Origin: Neofusicoccum parvum
Lineage: Eukaryota > Ascomycota > Dothideomycetes > Botryosphaeriales > Botryosphaeriaceae
DNA length: 64,000 nucleotides
Assembly: GCA_020912385.1 (NCBI GenBank)
Contig: CP087216.1
Span: forward strand, 558,001-622,000
Direction of reading: 5' to 3'
Part shown: piece by piece, positions 12,251-28,100 of the stretch
Position numbering within the stretch: the stretch's first letter is position 1
How the letters are laid out: each line of letters begins with the position of its first letter
Notes under the pieces: model-generated
The model's input: only the letters and a program-made list of their open reading frames with translations
What the model was told of the DNA's origin: nothing
Database searches by the model: none
Position numbers and translations under genes: made by a program

Positions 12251-13624
12251 ACAAAACGTGCAGATAAGCTGGAAGAACCAACGTGGGACGATGCCTCTTC
12301 CCCCTGAAATCCCAAGAGCCTGGAAAACAGAAGCCAGGTGGAAAAGAAATGGCAGTACAAGAGAGGCGCTTTTGGAGCCCAGTGATCTTACTTCGCACAG
12401 GATCTTCAAAAAGCATACTGCATATGTCCTTCCCATGCAGAAATCCTTAGGTATAGTGCAGGTGGAAGCCGCGAGCTTTTCCACCCGTCGAACCCCACCT
12501 CAGACCGCTTGCACAACCATCCGTCCTTCACGACACCCACCGTCCGACCATTCTGCCTTGGATCGAATGAAGAGGACGAGGAAGTCGGCATCGAGAAATG
12601 AAAACCAACCGCGAGCTCAGCTCGTCTCCCACCCCTCCCAGACCCACAACCACCGTATCCAGTTCCAACAACCAGACCCCTCCCTCCCCCCTACCCAATC
12701 CAGACCACCGGAAAAATGCCTACGAGAGCGCTTCAACTCAGCTCCCGCAAACCCCAACCTTCTCCCCCGCCCCTTCCCTTCCTCCCCCGCCTCCACTTCC
12801 TTTCGGCCCACCCCACACACCTTCTTCCTCCCCCACGAACCCAACCAACCCGACGTTCCACAGCCAAAGCACGTCGTCACCCGCAAAACCACACACCCGA
12901 CCCGACCCGACCCGACCCGAAAGCCCGACGAACACTTCTCCCGACCGTTCCACAACGCGAAGACCAAACGAGCGGAGCCGGAGGAACCTCTGTCTCGGGC
13001 CGTGCTTGTGTGACCGGAGGCGGAAGGAAAGGGCTCACCCGTTGGGATGAGCGGTCGCCGGGGGGAGTCGGCAGCCGAGGGTTCAGGGTTGAAGGCGGTG
13101 GGGCGCTGTTGGGCGGGTTGGCCAAAAACGGCGAAGGGAGGGGAGGGGGTGGAAAGGAATGGTTTGCTGGAAGCCAGGAAGGGGACCGGTCCCGCGGTCG
13201 CGTTGAACGAAGGACGGATTCGTCACTGCGGCAACGATGCATTCCACAGACACCATCGAGAGAGTGCGTGCGGGAACAAACAACTTTTGGCTCGTCGATT
13301 CGAGGTGGTTATTAAGTAATGTAGAGAGAGACGAAGCAGTATGTAGCGGTTGAACCTACTAAAAAAAAACACTGATGGAACAAGAAAACTCAGTACTAAT
13401 GACAAACCCGCTTTCCAGTAAGCTCACTCTCTCACCAACACCCTCGCAAAATGAAATGTACAGGTCAGAAAAGGAGCTTTCCAGCATACCCACCAACCTT
13501 CCGGATTCGCATTACGCATTACGCCCTCCATTGGAATTGCCCTCGATGTCAGTCATGCAAGGCCAGAATCACAGATTCGTGACCATGATCGACGTTCCGT
13601 GCACCCCGCAGTATGGTGTCCCGC
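12251..13624. other. intergenic 3' of the GPI-anchored protein gene
   Basis: Pyrimidine-rich, then purine-rich GC-biased DNA. Open frames on both strands are low-complexity Pro/Ser/Thr or Gly/Arg strings without domain content. A short pentanucleotide repeat lies at 12896-12920. I see nothing else supportable. Confidence 0.5.
12896..12920. repeat. (CCCGA)5 microsatellite
   Basis: Five perfect consecutive copies of the pentamer CCCGA in gene-free DNA. Confidence 0.9.
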
Positions 13625-14415
13625 TTACAGCATAGCAGCAAGACCGATAGCAGCGAGGCCGAGCGCGCCACCGGCCGGGATGTGGACGGGGGCGGCGGCA
13701 CCGGTCGAAGAAGAGGAAGAAGAGCTGGCGGTGCTGGTCTCGCCGCTGAACGAATCGAAGTTGGAAGTAGAGGTGCCCGAGGCCGAGGCCGACGCAGACG
13801 CTGAAGCGGAAGTTGCGGTGGCGGTGGTCGAGCCGGTTGAAGAGCTGGCGGTGGAGCTCTGACTGTTACTCGGGTCAGCAACTTTAGAGACTGAATAGCA
13901 CACAGGGAGGGCGGTGTGTGATGATTGTGGAGCCCGCTTGGACACTGAGAAAGTGATGGGAGGAGATAGGGTAAACTTACGCCTTGGCAGCAGCGCAGAA
14001 CTGAGTGACCTGGTTGTTGACCGAGGAGCGGGTGGGGTCGTTGGGGCAGTTGTTGTAGCAGCTGTTCAAGTGTCACGTCAGCCAATGGTGGTCTCCATAG
14101 CTCGACCAGAGTCGAGGAATGGGATGGTACTCACGTCAACAGATCGGTGTAAGCGCTGCACAGGCAAGACCAGTCGTTGCCACCGCAGTCCTCGGTACGG
14201 GGCTTGATGCCGGATACGCAGGCATCGACGATGCTGTAGGGAGAGATATCGTCAGCAAACGGTGCTTCAATTGGGAGCGTGGTGAGCTCAGTGGCTACTC
14301 ACTTGGCGGCCTGGCAGTCAGAGGTCGAGGTCGAGCTGGCAGCGGAAGAGGTGGAGCTCTGAGCGGCAGCAAAGCCGACGGAGGCGAGAACAGCAGCGGC
14401 GACGGTGAAACGCAT
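13625..14415 (-). CDS. GPI-anchored Ser/Thr-rich 8-cysteine cell-surface protein
   Basis: Exons 14303-14415, 14135-14233, 13981-14061 and 13625-13862 (read on the minus strand) give 176 residues. It starts MRFTVAAAVLASVGFAAAQ, a signal peptide. A compact domain with eight cysteines follows, including ACVSGIKPRTEDCGG, WSCLCSAYTDLLTCYNNC and QFCAAAKA. The pattern and the CxC pair are CFEM-like and match fungal GPI-anchored serine-threonine-rich proteins. A Ser/Thr/Ala-rich stalk follows, containing runs of Ala-Ser. The protein ends in a hydrophobic GPI-signal-like tail, GGALGLAAIGLAAML. It probably sits on the plasma membrane or cell wall. A role in haem or iron capture, as for some CFEM proteins, would be speculation. 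It is convergent with SIW14 across a long gap. Confidence 0.87.
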
Positions 14416-17400
14416 GGCGGCGGTTGAAAAGATGTGGTGTGGATTGGATGAAGAGTGGAATGCGGAATTAAAACGGGATGGTCCTGTCGAAACAAAAGCT
14501 GCGGAATGGGGTTGCGGAGGAGAAGAAGACGTCCGGACGGGAGAGGCGGCTTTTAAGCGGTGGTTCCAAGGGAGCAGGAGGACTGGAGCCCAGAGCGAGT
14601 GGATGGGCAGTGGTTTCCGAAGCGGGCAAGTGGAGCTGGTTGGGGAAGTGGCGGGCAGACAGCAGCAGCAACGACAGAGAGGTGGGAAGTGAGACGAGAG
14701 GACGCAGCGGAGCGGGCGGCGCGACTAAATGTTTATGGCAGCGGTCAATGGAACGACGGGGTGTCTCGGGTCTCCATTCCAGGGCGCGCTTAAGCATTAC
14801 ATGGGCGGCGGCTTCCCTCGCGCACGCCTCGTGTTCCGCGCGGGCAGCAGGCAGCGGCAGCGGGCAGCGGACAGCGGGCAGCCACCGGGCAGCCAGCCCG
14901 CGAGCGAGCGAGCCTGACAGCTCCTCTGATCCGTGCATCTGCGGCAGCTCGAGTTGAGTTTGGGCCGGGCCAGCAGCAGAAGAGCATCGAGCCAATCCGG
15001 ATCGGCGCTAGCCCGCTTGGGCGGCTTGTATAGCACCCGTCCCTGCATGGCGGTGGATGGCCGTCCCTATTCTTAGCCACACACGAGCCGGCCTCCACAC
15101 ACAGCACGCACGGCGCGCTGCCGGCGGTGGCGAGTGCCATCGTGTCCGCGCCGCCGTCGCCGTCAGCCCGCATCCAGCGCAGCAGCGCCCGCGGCGGCGG
15201 CCAGCGCGAGGCCTGGCGCGGGTGCGCAGGTGCACGCAAACAAACAAAAAAACAAAGTTAAGGGGGCAGGGCCCGAGCTGGTGCGGAGCGCCTCGCCATG
15301 CGCTGCCGGCCCAGCTGGCTCTGGCTCTCTCTCTCAAACAGCGCGCAGCATCCACGCCCGCCACACGCCGCGCTAGCCCGGGTCCCCCCGTGCCCTCAAT
15401 ACAATAAAATCCTCCACCCCGGCCGCCCAGCCGTGGAAAGAGCCGCATGTGCGCGCGCCTGCCGGCCAACCACTCGCCGGCCGCATATATCAGCAGGCCA
15501 ATAATGTCGCATGAGCCGGGCTATAGCATACGAGTGGTCGCTTACGGCCGTCCGTTGACGTCGAGATCGCCGGGCGAGTCGGAGACGTTCCGCATCCATC
15601 GCACGGCGGGCAAAAATACGCATCGCTGCCATGCATGCTAGGGGCGGTCGTGCAGCTCGCCACCGTCACTCGACAGGCGCCGGAGGATGAGGGCACAGGT
15701 GCAGGCCGCACCGGACCGGCCGCCCAAGGAACGGGCAGACGTCGAGGATTGATGGCCAGACACCCGCGCAGCGGCCAGGCAGCGGCCCCGTCGCCGCCAT
15801 CCTGCCCGCAGGCCCGCCGCGGGTCCGGCCGCCGGCCACCTCTCGTCTCAGCATCTTGTTGGTTGTCGGCCACCAAGCCCCCCTCATCATCGTCGACGCC
15901 CCTCGCGCGCTCCCGTTCGTCATCCTCCATCGCAACTCTGGTCCGCCGTCAACCCTAGCCCTGGAGCCCCCCTCCTCCCCCCACATCAACCCGCATTAGC
16001 CCAGAAGAGCAGCGCAAGCAGCAGGAGCAGCCGCCGCCGGTGGAAGCACGCAGAACCATCCTCGCCCTCGACCCATGCTCTCGGCATCCCGCCCGCCTCG
16101 TTCCCTTCCACCGCCCCCGCGTCCCCTCCTCCATCTGTTGTTGTGTTGTCCTCCGACTCGCCAGACGACGAACCGACGTGACCCGCTCCCGAGGATGATC
16201 AGTGATCGCCACGTCGAGTGACCTCGAACCCCCGTCTCGGTACAGAGTGTCAGCGTCCGGGGTCCAGTCGTCGTGCATGCAGTGCGGTTTGCGGTGGTGC
16301 GGGTAATCCAGCCACCTCCCGTGGCGTGCATGGAGTAAGCCTGGGCGATGCACACCACCCGCAGCCGCTTATGCGCCGTTGGGGCTTTTTTTTCTTCCTC
16401 TTCGTTCTGTTGACATGGTGCCGTGCCGTGCCGGTGGCGGGGAATATCTGCGCGGTGGCAGTAGTCCGGGCTCGGCCGCCGCTCCACCCAGCATTCGCTC
16501 GCGAAGACAGCAGAAAAAAAAAGAGCGGCGGCTCGCAGGGTGGCGGAGGCGTGCGGCCGCGGCGAACAGCCGGCCAATAACGCATGCTGCGGGTGGAGAT
16601 GACCGGCATGACTCTGAGACAAAAAAAGGACAGCACGCACACCCCATCCCAGAAGTCCGTCTTGGCGCCACACTCTATTCCAGCCAGCGCTAGTGAAAAA
16701 AGTTATGGCTTTGGCCCAGACGAGACAAGAGAGCAGCATCTGCCCCATCTGTTGCCTTGAGCCATCGTGATGCCCGGCGAAACCTCTGCAATCTATCTTG
16801 AAACGCACCAAGATAGGCGTGGCCGGCATACAAGACGAATGATCGCCCCGCCGTGCCGGCTGGCTAACAAAGCGTCGTCTCATCTTCAACTGTTCTTCCC
16901 CTCTCCCCCACCACTTCGGCCCTTTGGTCCCGAAGAGCTGCTCGGATCCGTTCCGCTGCTCGAAACCACCGTTCCGTTCATGGGAGCTCGGGGTGCCTCA
17001 TGGTAAGGTCCGGCCGGCTGTTTGGATTAAGATTGAATGCAATCTTCTCCCTGGACGGCGAGGGCATGGCCGAACAACACGACATGGTCCCTTCAGAATA
17101 GCCTACCACATCTCCAACCACAACTCCCGCCTTCCTCAGTATTACGAGTTCCAGAGTTTAACAAAACGCTTCGACCCAAAACTACACATCATCTAGATGA
17201 CTCTTTCGCATGACCAGCAGAGGAATATGCCATATGTTCCTCAATTGCAGTGTCCAGTTTTTTTTTTTTTTTTTTTTTTTTGATAGGAATATGTATAGAT
17301 GTGCCTATGGTGGTTCCCTTGCTCCCACCCAAAAAACCCATACATGCATCAATCCATCCGTCCATCCCATCCCGTCTTAGACTCCCCCTTTACCCTCCCC

Positions 17401-18398
17401 TCGCCCCATTGCCATGACTGGACATAAAACAACCTCCGCCCAATAGTCGGAAAGACGGAGGAAGAACGAAACAACAACAAACTACGCAGAGAAAGCGGAG
17501 AGGAAAAAAAAAGAGGAAGCAGGGGGAAAGGGGGGCAAAAAAGAACAAATCTGAAAACAAACGCCCCACCACCAACAACAGGACAGAACAAAAAGGAAAG
17601 GGAAGCAAGACCGAGGGGAAAGAAAAATCACAAATCCCACCATTCCTGAACCCCCTCCCCATCCAATCCTCCAAGCAATGCTTTCACCGCCCACACTTGG
17701 CCGACTTCTTCCATCAAGCCATCCCATCTCGTCCCAATCGTCCTAGCCTCCCAAACCACCTCCATCACGAAGACCAGACCATCTTTTTGAGTACAAAACA
17801 AGGGGATAAACCAGGCACCGAGTAGAGATAGGAGCGAGAAAGAGAGCCGGGGGGACAAAGAAAGGGAAAAAAAAAAAAGCATTTGCGCGCCGAATCATTG
17901 CGAGGACTGGATTCCTAACGATTGATGTGTGTGAAATCTGCCCCCAATGAGCCGGGAGCGCAGCTATTACAGGAGGATCCATCCCGGCCTAGTTCTTTGA
18001 ATCGATCATTTTCCTCTCCTTTGCCCGGACTGCCCACATCCCCACACCACACCCCGTATTGCCGGAAGTAAAAGAAAACAGAGGATCCAGCCTCTCTCGC
18101 TCGCTATTTTCCCTTCCTCAAAAGCCCCCGTCAGCGCACGCGCTCGCTTTCTGTTTCGACTCTTCTGTGTGCTGGCTGTGCTTTGTGTGTCGCGTCAAAA
18201 GAAAAAACAGGGTTCGGAGATTTCTCCTCCATGCGCCTGGGCCTGTACATGATGAGAGCGTCTTTCTTTTATACAAAGATCGCGCATTGAGGACGGAATG
18301 TTGAATCGTGGGAATGCCGGATGACGATAACTTGGGTATACGAGATTCTCGGTCTCCGCGACAAGCTTCAGGCGGATACTGTTTCGGCAGCTTGGTAA
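14416..18398. other. long intergenic region between GPI-protein gene and RSP5
   Basis: About 4 kb without a confident gene. The left 400 bp is the upstream region of the GPI-protein gene. GGCAGC/GGGCAG-type short repeats occur at about 14825-14900. An open frame at 15996-16889 (-) lacks recognisable domains and is probably chance. The segment 17240-18398 is the 3' flank of RSP5 and includes a 24-base poly-T tract. I see no RNA gene. Confidence 0.5.
17258..17281. repeat. poly-T homopolymer (24 T)
   Basis: An uninterrupted run of 24 T, equal to poly-A on the minus strand. It lies about 1.1 kb downstream of the RSP5 stop. It could be a simple tract or the tail of an old retro-insertion; no retroelement body is visible next to it. 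Confidence 0.85.
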
Positions 18399-21324
<2,926 letters not shown>

Positions 21325-22407
21325 GGCGCGCTGGGGTGGTCCTCGTCTCTTGCCCGTTGACGGCGTTCAAGGTGGAGATATGGCTGGCGACAGAAGGCTC
21401 TCAGGGAGCTGGTTCGGGACGCGCGCAGCGGTTATGTCAGCGCTTGGTGAGCGCAGGACGGTGTCAAGGATAGCCGGGGGCTGTGCAGCTCTCGACGGCG
21501 GCGGAAGGGCCAGGCGTCGGCCCGCGGGCGCGGTGGCTTCACCAGCAAGCAGAGCGTCGAGCGGCGGGCGTACGTTGGCGGGTTGCGCGGCCAGGATGGC
21601 AGTGGTGGGCAGGCGGGGGGTGCTGCTGGAGTGGGCTGCGCGGTGCAATTCTATCTTTGAGGTGTCGAGGTCTGTCTGCCGGCACTGGGGCCTTTGCTTT
21701 GGGCGGCGGCGGGGCGCGCTTACACGCGCAAGGATCCCTAATGCGATCGAATCCAGCCGGCCAGAGCACTGCACCCCGAGCGAGAGCGCGACACCACCAC
21801 GCCGCCGCAAGTGATCGCAGCGCTCGCTGCAGGGGACGTGCCGTCAATCACGCTCGCCGCCGCCATCTCCGCCCTCGAATGACTAAGGCCACAGCCCACC
21901 AGCCCTCCACAGCACCGCCCAGGCCTCGCAGCCCGCCGCAGCCCGCCGCAGGTCACTGACGTCTCCTCCTGGCTGTGCGCGCATGATGTAATTTCTCAGG
22001 CCAGCCGCCCGCCCTGGGCGCTCCCGCCGCACCTCCAGGCCTGTCAGTATTGGAGCAGCCAGATTGTGCCATATCTGTGCCGCAGCCTCCGTGCCTTATT
22101 CGCGCACCGCCGCCCTCTGCAGCCTGGCGAAGCTTTCCGCCGTGCCGCAATACCCGACATGGATCTGTTACGAGCAATCTGCTGCCATCAGCAGGATGCG
22201 AGATGTTTTCGTATCCTTTGTCGCTTTGGCATTCTTGCCGCCCCACATCGGATCCTGTGAAAGCACCACCGCTGACAACCCATCTCGAGCCTGCGCTTCG
22301 TCTTATTGCATCTATGAACGTTTGTCTATCGCATCTGCGTAAATTCCCTCCAGCGCCGCAACAATGCAATTCTGACCAAGGCATCCTGCACCAACGCCGC
22401 CGCCTCC
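21325..22407. other. intergenic, upstream of RSP5
   Basis: About 1.1 kb between the RSP5 start and the MCP2 stop, both on the minus strand. It must hold the RSP5 promoter and leader. A short direct repeat of CAGCCCGCCG occurs near 21930-21955. I see nothing else supportable. Confidence 0.5.
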
Positions 22408-24252
22408 TTACAATACCGGGTGCATTCCGAGCAGCCGCCTCAAGGACAGATAGTACTCGTACATATTAAGCTCCAGGTCCACCCGGACATACGAAATCCA
22501 GGCGCGCAAGAAGCGGAAGAGGTTGCTAGGCCGCAGGATGCTGCCGCGCAGGGAGTCTATCTGCTCCTCAAACACGGTGCGAGACGCATACCGAGCGAGG
22601 ATGAGAAAGGTCCGTACCGGCCCCTGGCGCGTGTGGAGATTCTCATCAAGGGATCGTGCTATACATATTTAGTCAGCGCCATACAAATCTCAATGTGCAC
22701 TGAGTGACGTACTCAAATCATTGGTCTTCAGGATCAGCAGTATGACCCTGGGGACCTTGCCAAGCAATTCCACCAGCTGTTGCAGCATACCCTCACCGAG
22801 CGCAGTGGAGATAGCTTCCTTCTCCGCTTCGTCTCTAGGCTTGCCTACGCCCGATGTGACTGCGGTGAAGTCTCTGCCAGTAATGGCGCTCGCGAAGAGC
22901 GGGAAATATTCGTCGGGAATTCCGGCAACCTCCTTCGCGTACTTTCTCATACGCGGCTCGTCTGCGTCCAACACAGCAAGCCAAAGCTTGGCGTAAGAAC
23001 GGCGGATATCCAAGGGTATGTCTCTGTACAGGCCATGGTCGTAGAGAACGATGTCAAAGTTTCCTTTACCCCGCCGTGATGGGTTGTGCCGTATAGCAAG
23101 GTTTCCTCCATGAGGATCGCAGTGAAGCGGGGCGTTATTGCCAAAAATCATCTCGTTGAAGACGCGCGCAAGAGCAGCAGAAACCTCATCGCGGTCAATG
23201 CCATGGGAGTCAAGGTATTCAAGGTCGTCTGGTCTGTGGCCGGTGACATACTCCATAACGAGGAAACGACGTTCCGCCCATAGGACATCCGGAATGATGA
23301 GCGGCGCATCCTTGATGTGGGAGAAATACTCTTTTGCCCGCATCGCGTTCTCTGCCTCCCTGCGGAAATCCAACTCTTGAGGCAACGAAATATCCATTTC
23401 TGAGGCGAGCCACGTAAGATCATACTCCGGGAACCATCTTTTCAATGTAGCGAACGAAAACCGGGTCAAGGCCAAGTCGAGCGGTGCCCATTCGTCCAAC
23501 GCGGGGTGCTGGACCTTGACCGCAACCCTCTGCCCAGTCTCCCTTACCACAGCGCGGTGTACTTGTGCCAGGGATGCTGCGCCGATAGGCATCGACTCAA
23601 ACTCTGAGAAGTAGTCCATCAAGGACTGTCCGGTGTCGTTCATTACCATCTCTTCAACCGACTCGAACGAGGAGACCGGACACTTGTCTTGGAGCGGGAT
23701 GAAGGTCTCGCACCACTCGGTCGGAAGGAGGTAGTTCATGCTGCTCAGATGCTGCCCAAGCTTGATGAATATGGAGCCGTTCTTCTCCAGCGTCCACAAT
23801 GTCCTCTCCGCGCAGCGCTTGTGGCAGGCCTTGAGCAATTCGGGGTAGTTTGGGTCGGTCTCTTCATGTTTGAGCGTTCGGCGGTAGCTGGTAAGAAAGC
23901 AAATGGTTAGCGCAGGATATGATGCAAGCGCAGAAGCAGCTTACTCCTGGATGTTCATGTACAGAGTGCCGACGACTCGACCCGAGCGCCGAATAGCTGT
24001 CACCGCATGCTTCGCATCGTCGCTCACCGCCACAGCCGCGGCGACAGCACCACCGCCAGCTGCCGCGAGGACCAGTCGCCGCCTTCTCTTCTGCCGGGGT
24101 ATGCTCCTCGCATTGGATTGGGTCGCGTAGCCGAGGCGTTGGCGCAGAGGTTGTTGGAATTGCTGCTGTTCGCGGAGACAGGTCCTACACGTCCACGGGG
24201 CCGCGGCCGTTCTCCTAAACAAGGAGGGAAAGAAAGGAGAACCAGACATCAT
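22408..24252 (-). CDS. MCP2: mitochondrial ABC1/ADCK atypical kinase-like protein (Mcp2/Cqd2 type)
   Basis: This is a UbiB/ABC1-family protein closest to yeast Mcp2 (Cqd2) and human ADCK1, mitochondrial proteins linked to coenzyme Q and lipid distribution. Three exons give about 577 residues. The N-terminus (MMSGSPFFPSLFRRTAAAP) is basic and mitochondrial-targeting-like, followed by a hydrophobic segment AAAGGGAVAAAVAV. Family motifs are the KxGQ motif IKLGQHLS, the Ala-rich loop PIGAASLAQVH, invariant Lys in VAVKVQHP, the ExD helix LDFRREAE, the catalytic HCDPHGGN and the DFG-equivalent YDHG. A 3' exon (about 22408-22660) adds 83 residues ending LGMHPVL; reading through its intron would give a false early stop near 22690. 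The start could also be the second ATG (24249) or an upstream one at 24330. Confidence 0.9.
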
Positions 24253-25153
24253 ATACGCATTTTGCTGAGGGATCGGGTCGCCGTACGGAGTTCGTGCGCA
24301 CGGCAGACACGGGGGCACGGCGGGAGACAACAGGGTCTAGCGCGCGTGGAAGAGGTGATGATGCTTTCGTGAGGATCCCGACATTTTTTCGGACTTAGCG
24401 CTATCGGTCAGCCACCACCCCCCTTCCGAGGTACGGCGCTGGTGTGGCTGATGAGACCGGCCATGTTTGAAATGAGCTGCTGGCATTGGATGCCGTCGCT
24501 GGAAGGACACACACGCCGCCAGCCAGCATCTGGTGCCTGCGAGATCTGTCCTTTTCTGCCGCGCTGCGCCGCCTCTTGGCTAATGGTGTGCACGCTACAT
24601 ATCACCAGGCACAGGCTGTATGGCTCGTTTAATCCATGATTCTGGCATTTCCACTCCGCTCGCTCGACTTTCATCTGAATACTGCTTCTCAGCAACCTTC
24701 ATATCCTGAGGAGCCTCCGTTTCCTATCCTATCCACCCCTTTCCTCCCCGCTACGCAGCCCTGGATATCCAGGCCCACAAGAGCTGCCTTCCTGCCGCAA
24801 CGCCTCTCACTGGTGGTGAAAAGCATCCGTTCCCAGCGTCCATCGTGTGACACATGCCGCATATCCATCGTCCGCGTACATGGCCCCAGGACTTTCATCC
24901 ATCGTAGTCCGCATGCCACCGCAACCATAAGACGCCAGAGCGAACGCCGACCGCTAAATGCCACCTCCCTTTTGAGTTTCAGCAAATCGCTGAGCAAGCG
25001 ATACGAGACCCAGCCACGCTAATGCAAGCAATGAGGAAAAGCCAGTAATGAGTAATGGTTGAAGTAGTAATGTCAGCCCCCCTTAGACGAAGGCGTCCCT
25101 GACCAGCCAGAAGCAGATTTTGCGAACGCAGTCAACCTGCACGTTGAGGGCGC
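24253..25153. other. intergenic between MCP2 and PBP1
   Basis: About 0.9 kb containing the MCP2 promoter and the 3' flank of PBP1. A 128-codon open frame (24636-25022, +) has no recognisable domain and no neighbour support, so I leave it unannotated. Confidence 0.5.
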
Positions 25154-28100
25154 TCACTCAACCTTCTCTCCAGCATCAGGGATATGTTGGCCAGGTCCGG
25201 CGGGAGGAGCCATCTGCGGTGGAAGTGAGTGCTGAGGCATCATCGGTTGACTGTAGGCACCGCTAGGGGTTCCTCGGTGCGGCTGCGGGTATTGGTGGTG
25301 TTGGTGAGGACTCGAGGCGTACTGAATTTGATGCGGCTGCGGGTAGGGGCCTCTCATTTGTGCCACTGGCAACATGGTTAGTCAATGAAAGTCGGTGTAT
25401 CAGAGTAGACTTACTTGGTCCTGGCTGCATTTGGTGGAATAGCCCAGGATATCCACCGTTGGGCATGGGCATGAACTGCTGAGGTGCGTGTCCTTGCTGA
25501 GAACCCTGATGGACCATCATGGGCGCCGGACCTGGTCTAGGGCTGGGGAACCCATTCGCACCCATCGGTGCAGGCATGGATCCAGGTTGATAAGGATAAG
25601 CTTGGCCAGGAGCGGGAGACTGCATCATCTGCTGCATCTGAGGCATTTGCGGCATCTGGGGCATCTGAGGACCGGGGAACATTTGCGGACCGTTTGAATG
25701 CTGGTTCATCATCGGATGACCGCCCATTACAGGACCTTGGGCCACGAATCCAGGCTGGGGACCGACGGGGACTGCGCGCATGGCTGGGCTCATCGCATAG
25801 GTCGCCGGCATACCTCCCTGCTGGAAGTTGGGCATGTGTTGCGGCACTTGACCGTATTGTATGAATTGAGGCATACCAGCACGAGGAGATGGGTGAACAG
25901 AAGACTGAGATGCTGAGAACTGCATATTGTGACCATCGAAGTGAGGCGCCCCGGGGTGGTGAGGCTGAACGTGGGGGTGTCGAGGGGTGTGTTGAGGGGT
26001 GTGGACTTGTGGCGGCATTCCCTGACCACCTTGTTGCAGGTGAGAGGGAAGCTGGTGCTGGTGAGGAGGCTGGACGGTGTTGAGAGAGGCTTGGGGTGCT
26101 GAATTCGGTTGAACGGTGATGGGAGCGCGTTCAAACAAGTCTGCGAAGCTCTTCTCACGGTTTTGCTCGGGCACGTCCCAGGTAGGAGGCGTTCTGTATG
26201 CCTGAGGGATTCCACCGTTTGCGGAGTATTCCTTGGCCTTGTTCTCTGCTTGGACATCCTTCTTCATACGCTTGATAGGATTGAATAAATCCGACAGGGA
26301 GGCCTTTTCCGAGGGCAGAGCAGGCTTTTGCGCACCGAAGAAGCTAGAGGTAGGCACCCGACGCGGCTCGGGACGAGGGGGCACGGACTCCTTCCGCGGG
26401 CTCGATGCGTTACTGCTGTTGCCGCCGGGAGTGAAGGTGTTAGCAGCAGGGTTCGGGCGGAACTCGATTGCTTTGACATTGAACCTTGTCGAAAGGCTCG
26501 ACGACGGTGTGTGCGACCCACTTGATGGCGCGGCAGGTCCGGAAGGTGGAATGCGCAAGTCGTGGATCGGCATGGGCACGTTAGGCATGCCCGCACCGGC
26601 CTTGTGCTGCTGCTGCGTGATCGCCAGACGCTGACTGAGCATTCCAGGTCCATTTCTAGGTGGCATGCCGGGAATGTTCTGAGCGTTCCTATCGCCACGA
26701 GGAGCCTGTGGGAATGGGCCCTGACCAGGCCGTCCACGCTGGCTTGCAGGCGCTGCCACTGCAGGGCCAGAAGCCCTCTGCTGGGTCTTAGCATCGACGG
26801 CGTTAGTGGCAGCCTTGGCTTCGGTGGCCGAGACAGCGGAAGTCTTGCGTGTCTCCGCAGCTTGCTGCGACTTCTGCTTGATCTCTTGCTGCTTGCTGGG
26901 ATCCTTGGCCAGGATCGGGATCAGATCGTCCGGGATGGGAGCACTATAGTTGAAGTTCATTGCGAACTTCTTGAGATCGTTCAGCTTGACGTTCTTGTCG
27001 TGTCTGGCGGCGTGGCGCTGCCTCTCCTGCAACTTCATTTTCTCATTAGCCGAGAACTGCTTGAAGGAATCTAAAAGGTCATGTTCGACCGTGTTAGGTC
27101 CCGTTCGTCCCGGCTTCCGAGCTGCCATGTCCGAGGTTGTTTGCTGCAACGTCGAGGGCGCCTTCTTGCTTGCATCAGCAGCGGTGGATGGCGTGGATGT
27201 CTCCGCAGGTTTGGCCGTGCTAGTTGCTGCAGCTGCCTGCTCTCCTGCAGTGGCTGTCGGCGCAGCTTGCTTCTCGTCAGATTTCGCAGCGCTGGCAGGG
27301 GGCTGTTGGTCCTTGGCGTCGGCGTTCTGGGGTTGAGCGGTTCGGTTGGCGGTGGACTCAGGGCGCGCGATTTGCGACGATATGATGGCTGGATCAACCG
27401 GCGCACCTGGCACAGTAGCCTGACCAGTTGGCGCTCTCCGCGCTGGAGGAGTGTACTTGTTAGGCTGGCCCGATGGCAAGTCTCGTCTGACGCCACTGTA
27501 CTTCTCCTCCTCATCCAAACCACTATCATCCGGAGCTGCGTGGCCGCGTTCTTCTAAGACGTGGGAGTTCATGGCGGCTCCCGACTCGATCTCCCTCGCA
27601 AGCTTCTCGGCCTTTGCTGCGCGATCCTTGTACCGCGGGTCGCTGCGATCGATCTTAGTGGTATAAAGATCCTCGTCGTAGTTGCTTGTAGCGCCGAATA
27701 GGCGCTCATTAGTTTCAAACTGATCCCATCCAGTACCATCATCGGCAAGCGAGAGGTCAACTTCCGTCTCTGCGCTGGGGACCCAGCGCTGGAGATCACG
27801 TTCGCGGGCTTGCAAGTTACCAGAGATATCACTATCAGTCTTGAAGCCAATCGAGGCGCCTGCAGAAAGATATTAGTATAGTAGTGCCTCGCGCCCATAG
27901 GACCAAAAAACACTGACCATTCCTAGTCTTCGTCTTGTCCATAGAGACGTTGTCCACATTCAGCACGACAACGTCCTTAACATCGAAGGTCATGCGGTGG
28001 TCTCGACCGACACCGCAGTACTCGTCGTAGGATTCGGACGTGCCGTTGACCTGGCCGCCGAGCGATGGCAGTCGCTTTACCATCTTGAAAGTGTACCGGG

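Noticed and set aside
22690..22730. Early stop of MCP2 (ending in LSAH)
   Set aside because: It is intron read-through after LKTNDL; a good donor and acceptor lead to a family-like terminal exon.
25263..25430. PBP1 ending read through its last intron (tail with PAAAPRNP)
   Set aside because: A consensus donor after GPGP and acceptor before TGGCACAAATG join a Pro/Gln-rich terminal exon that continues the family pattern.
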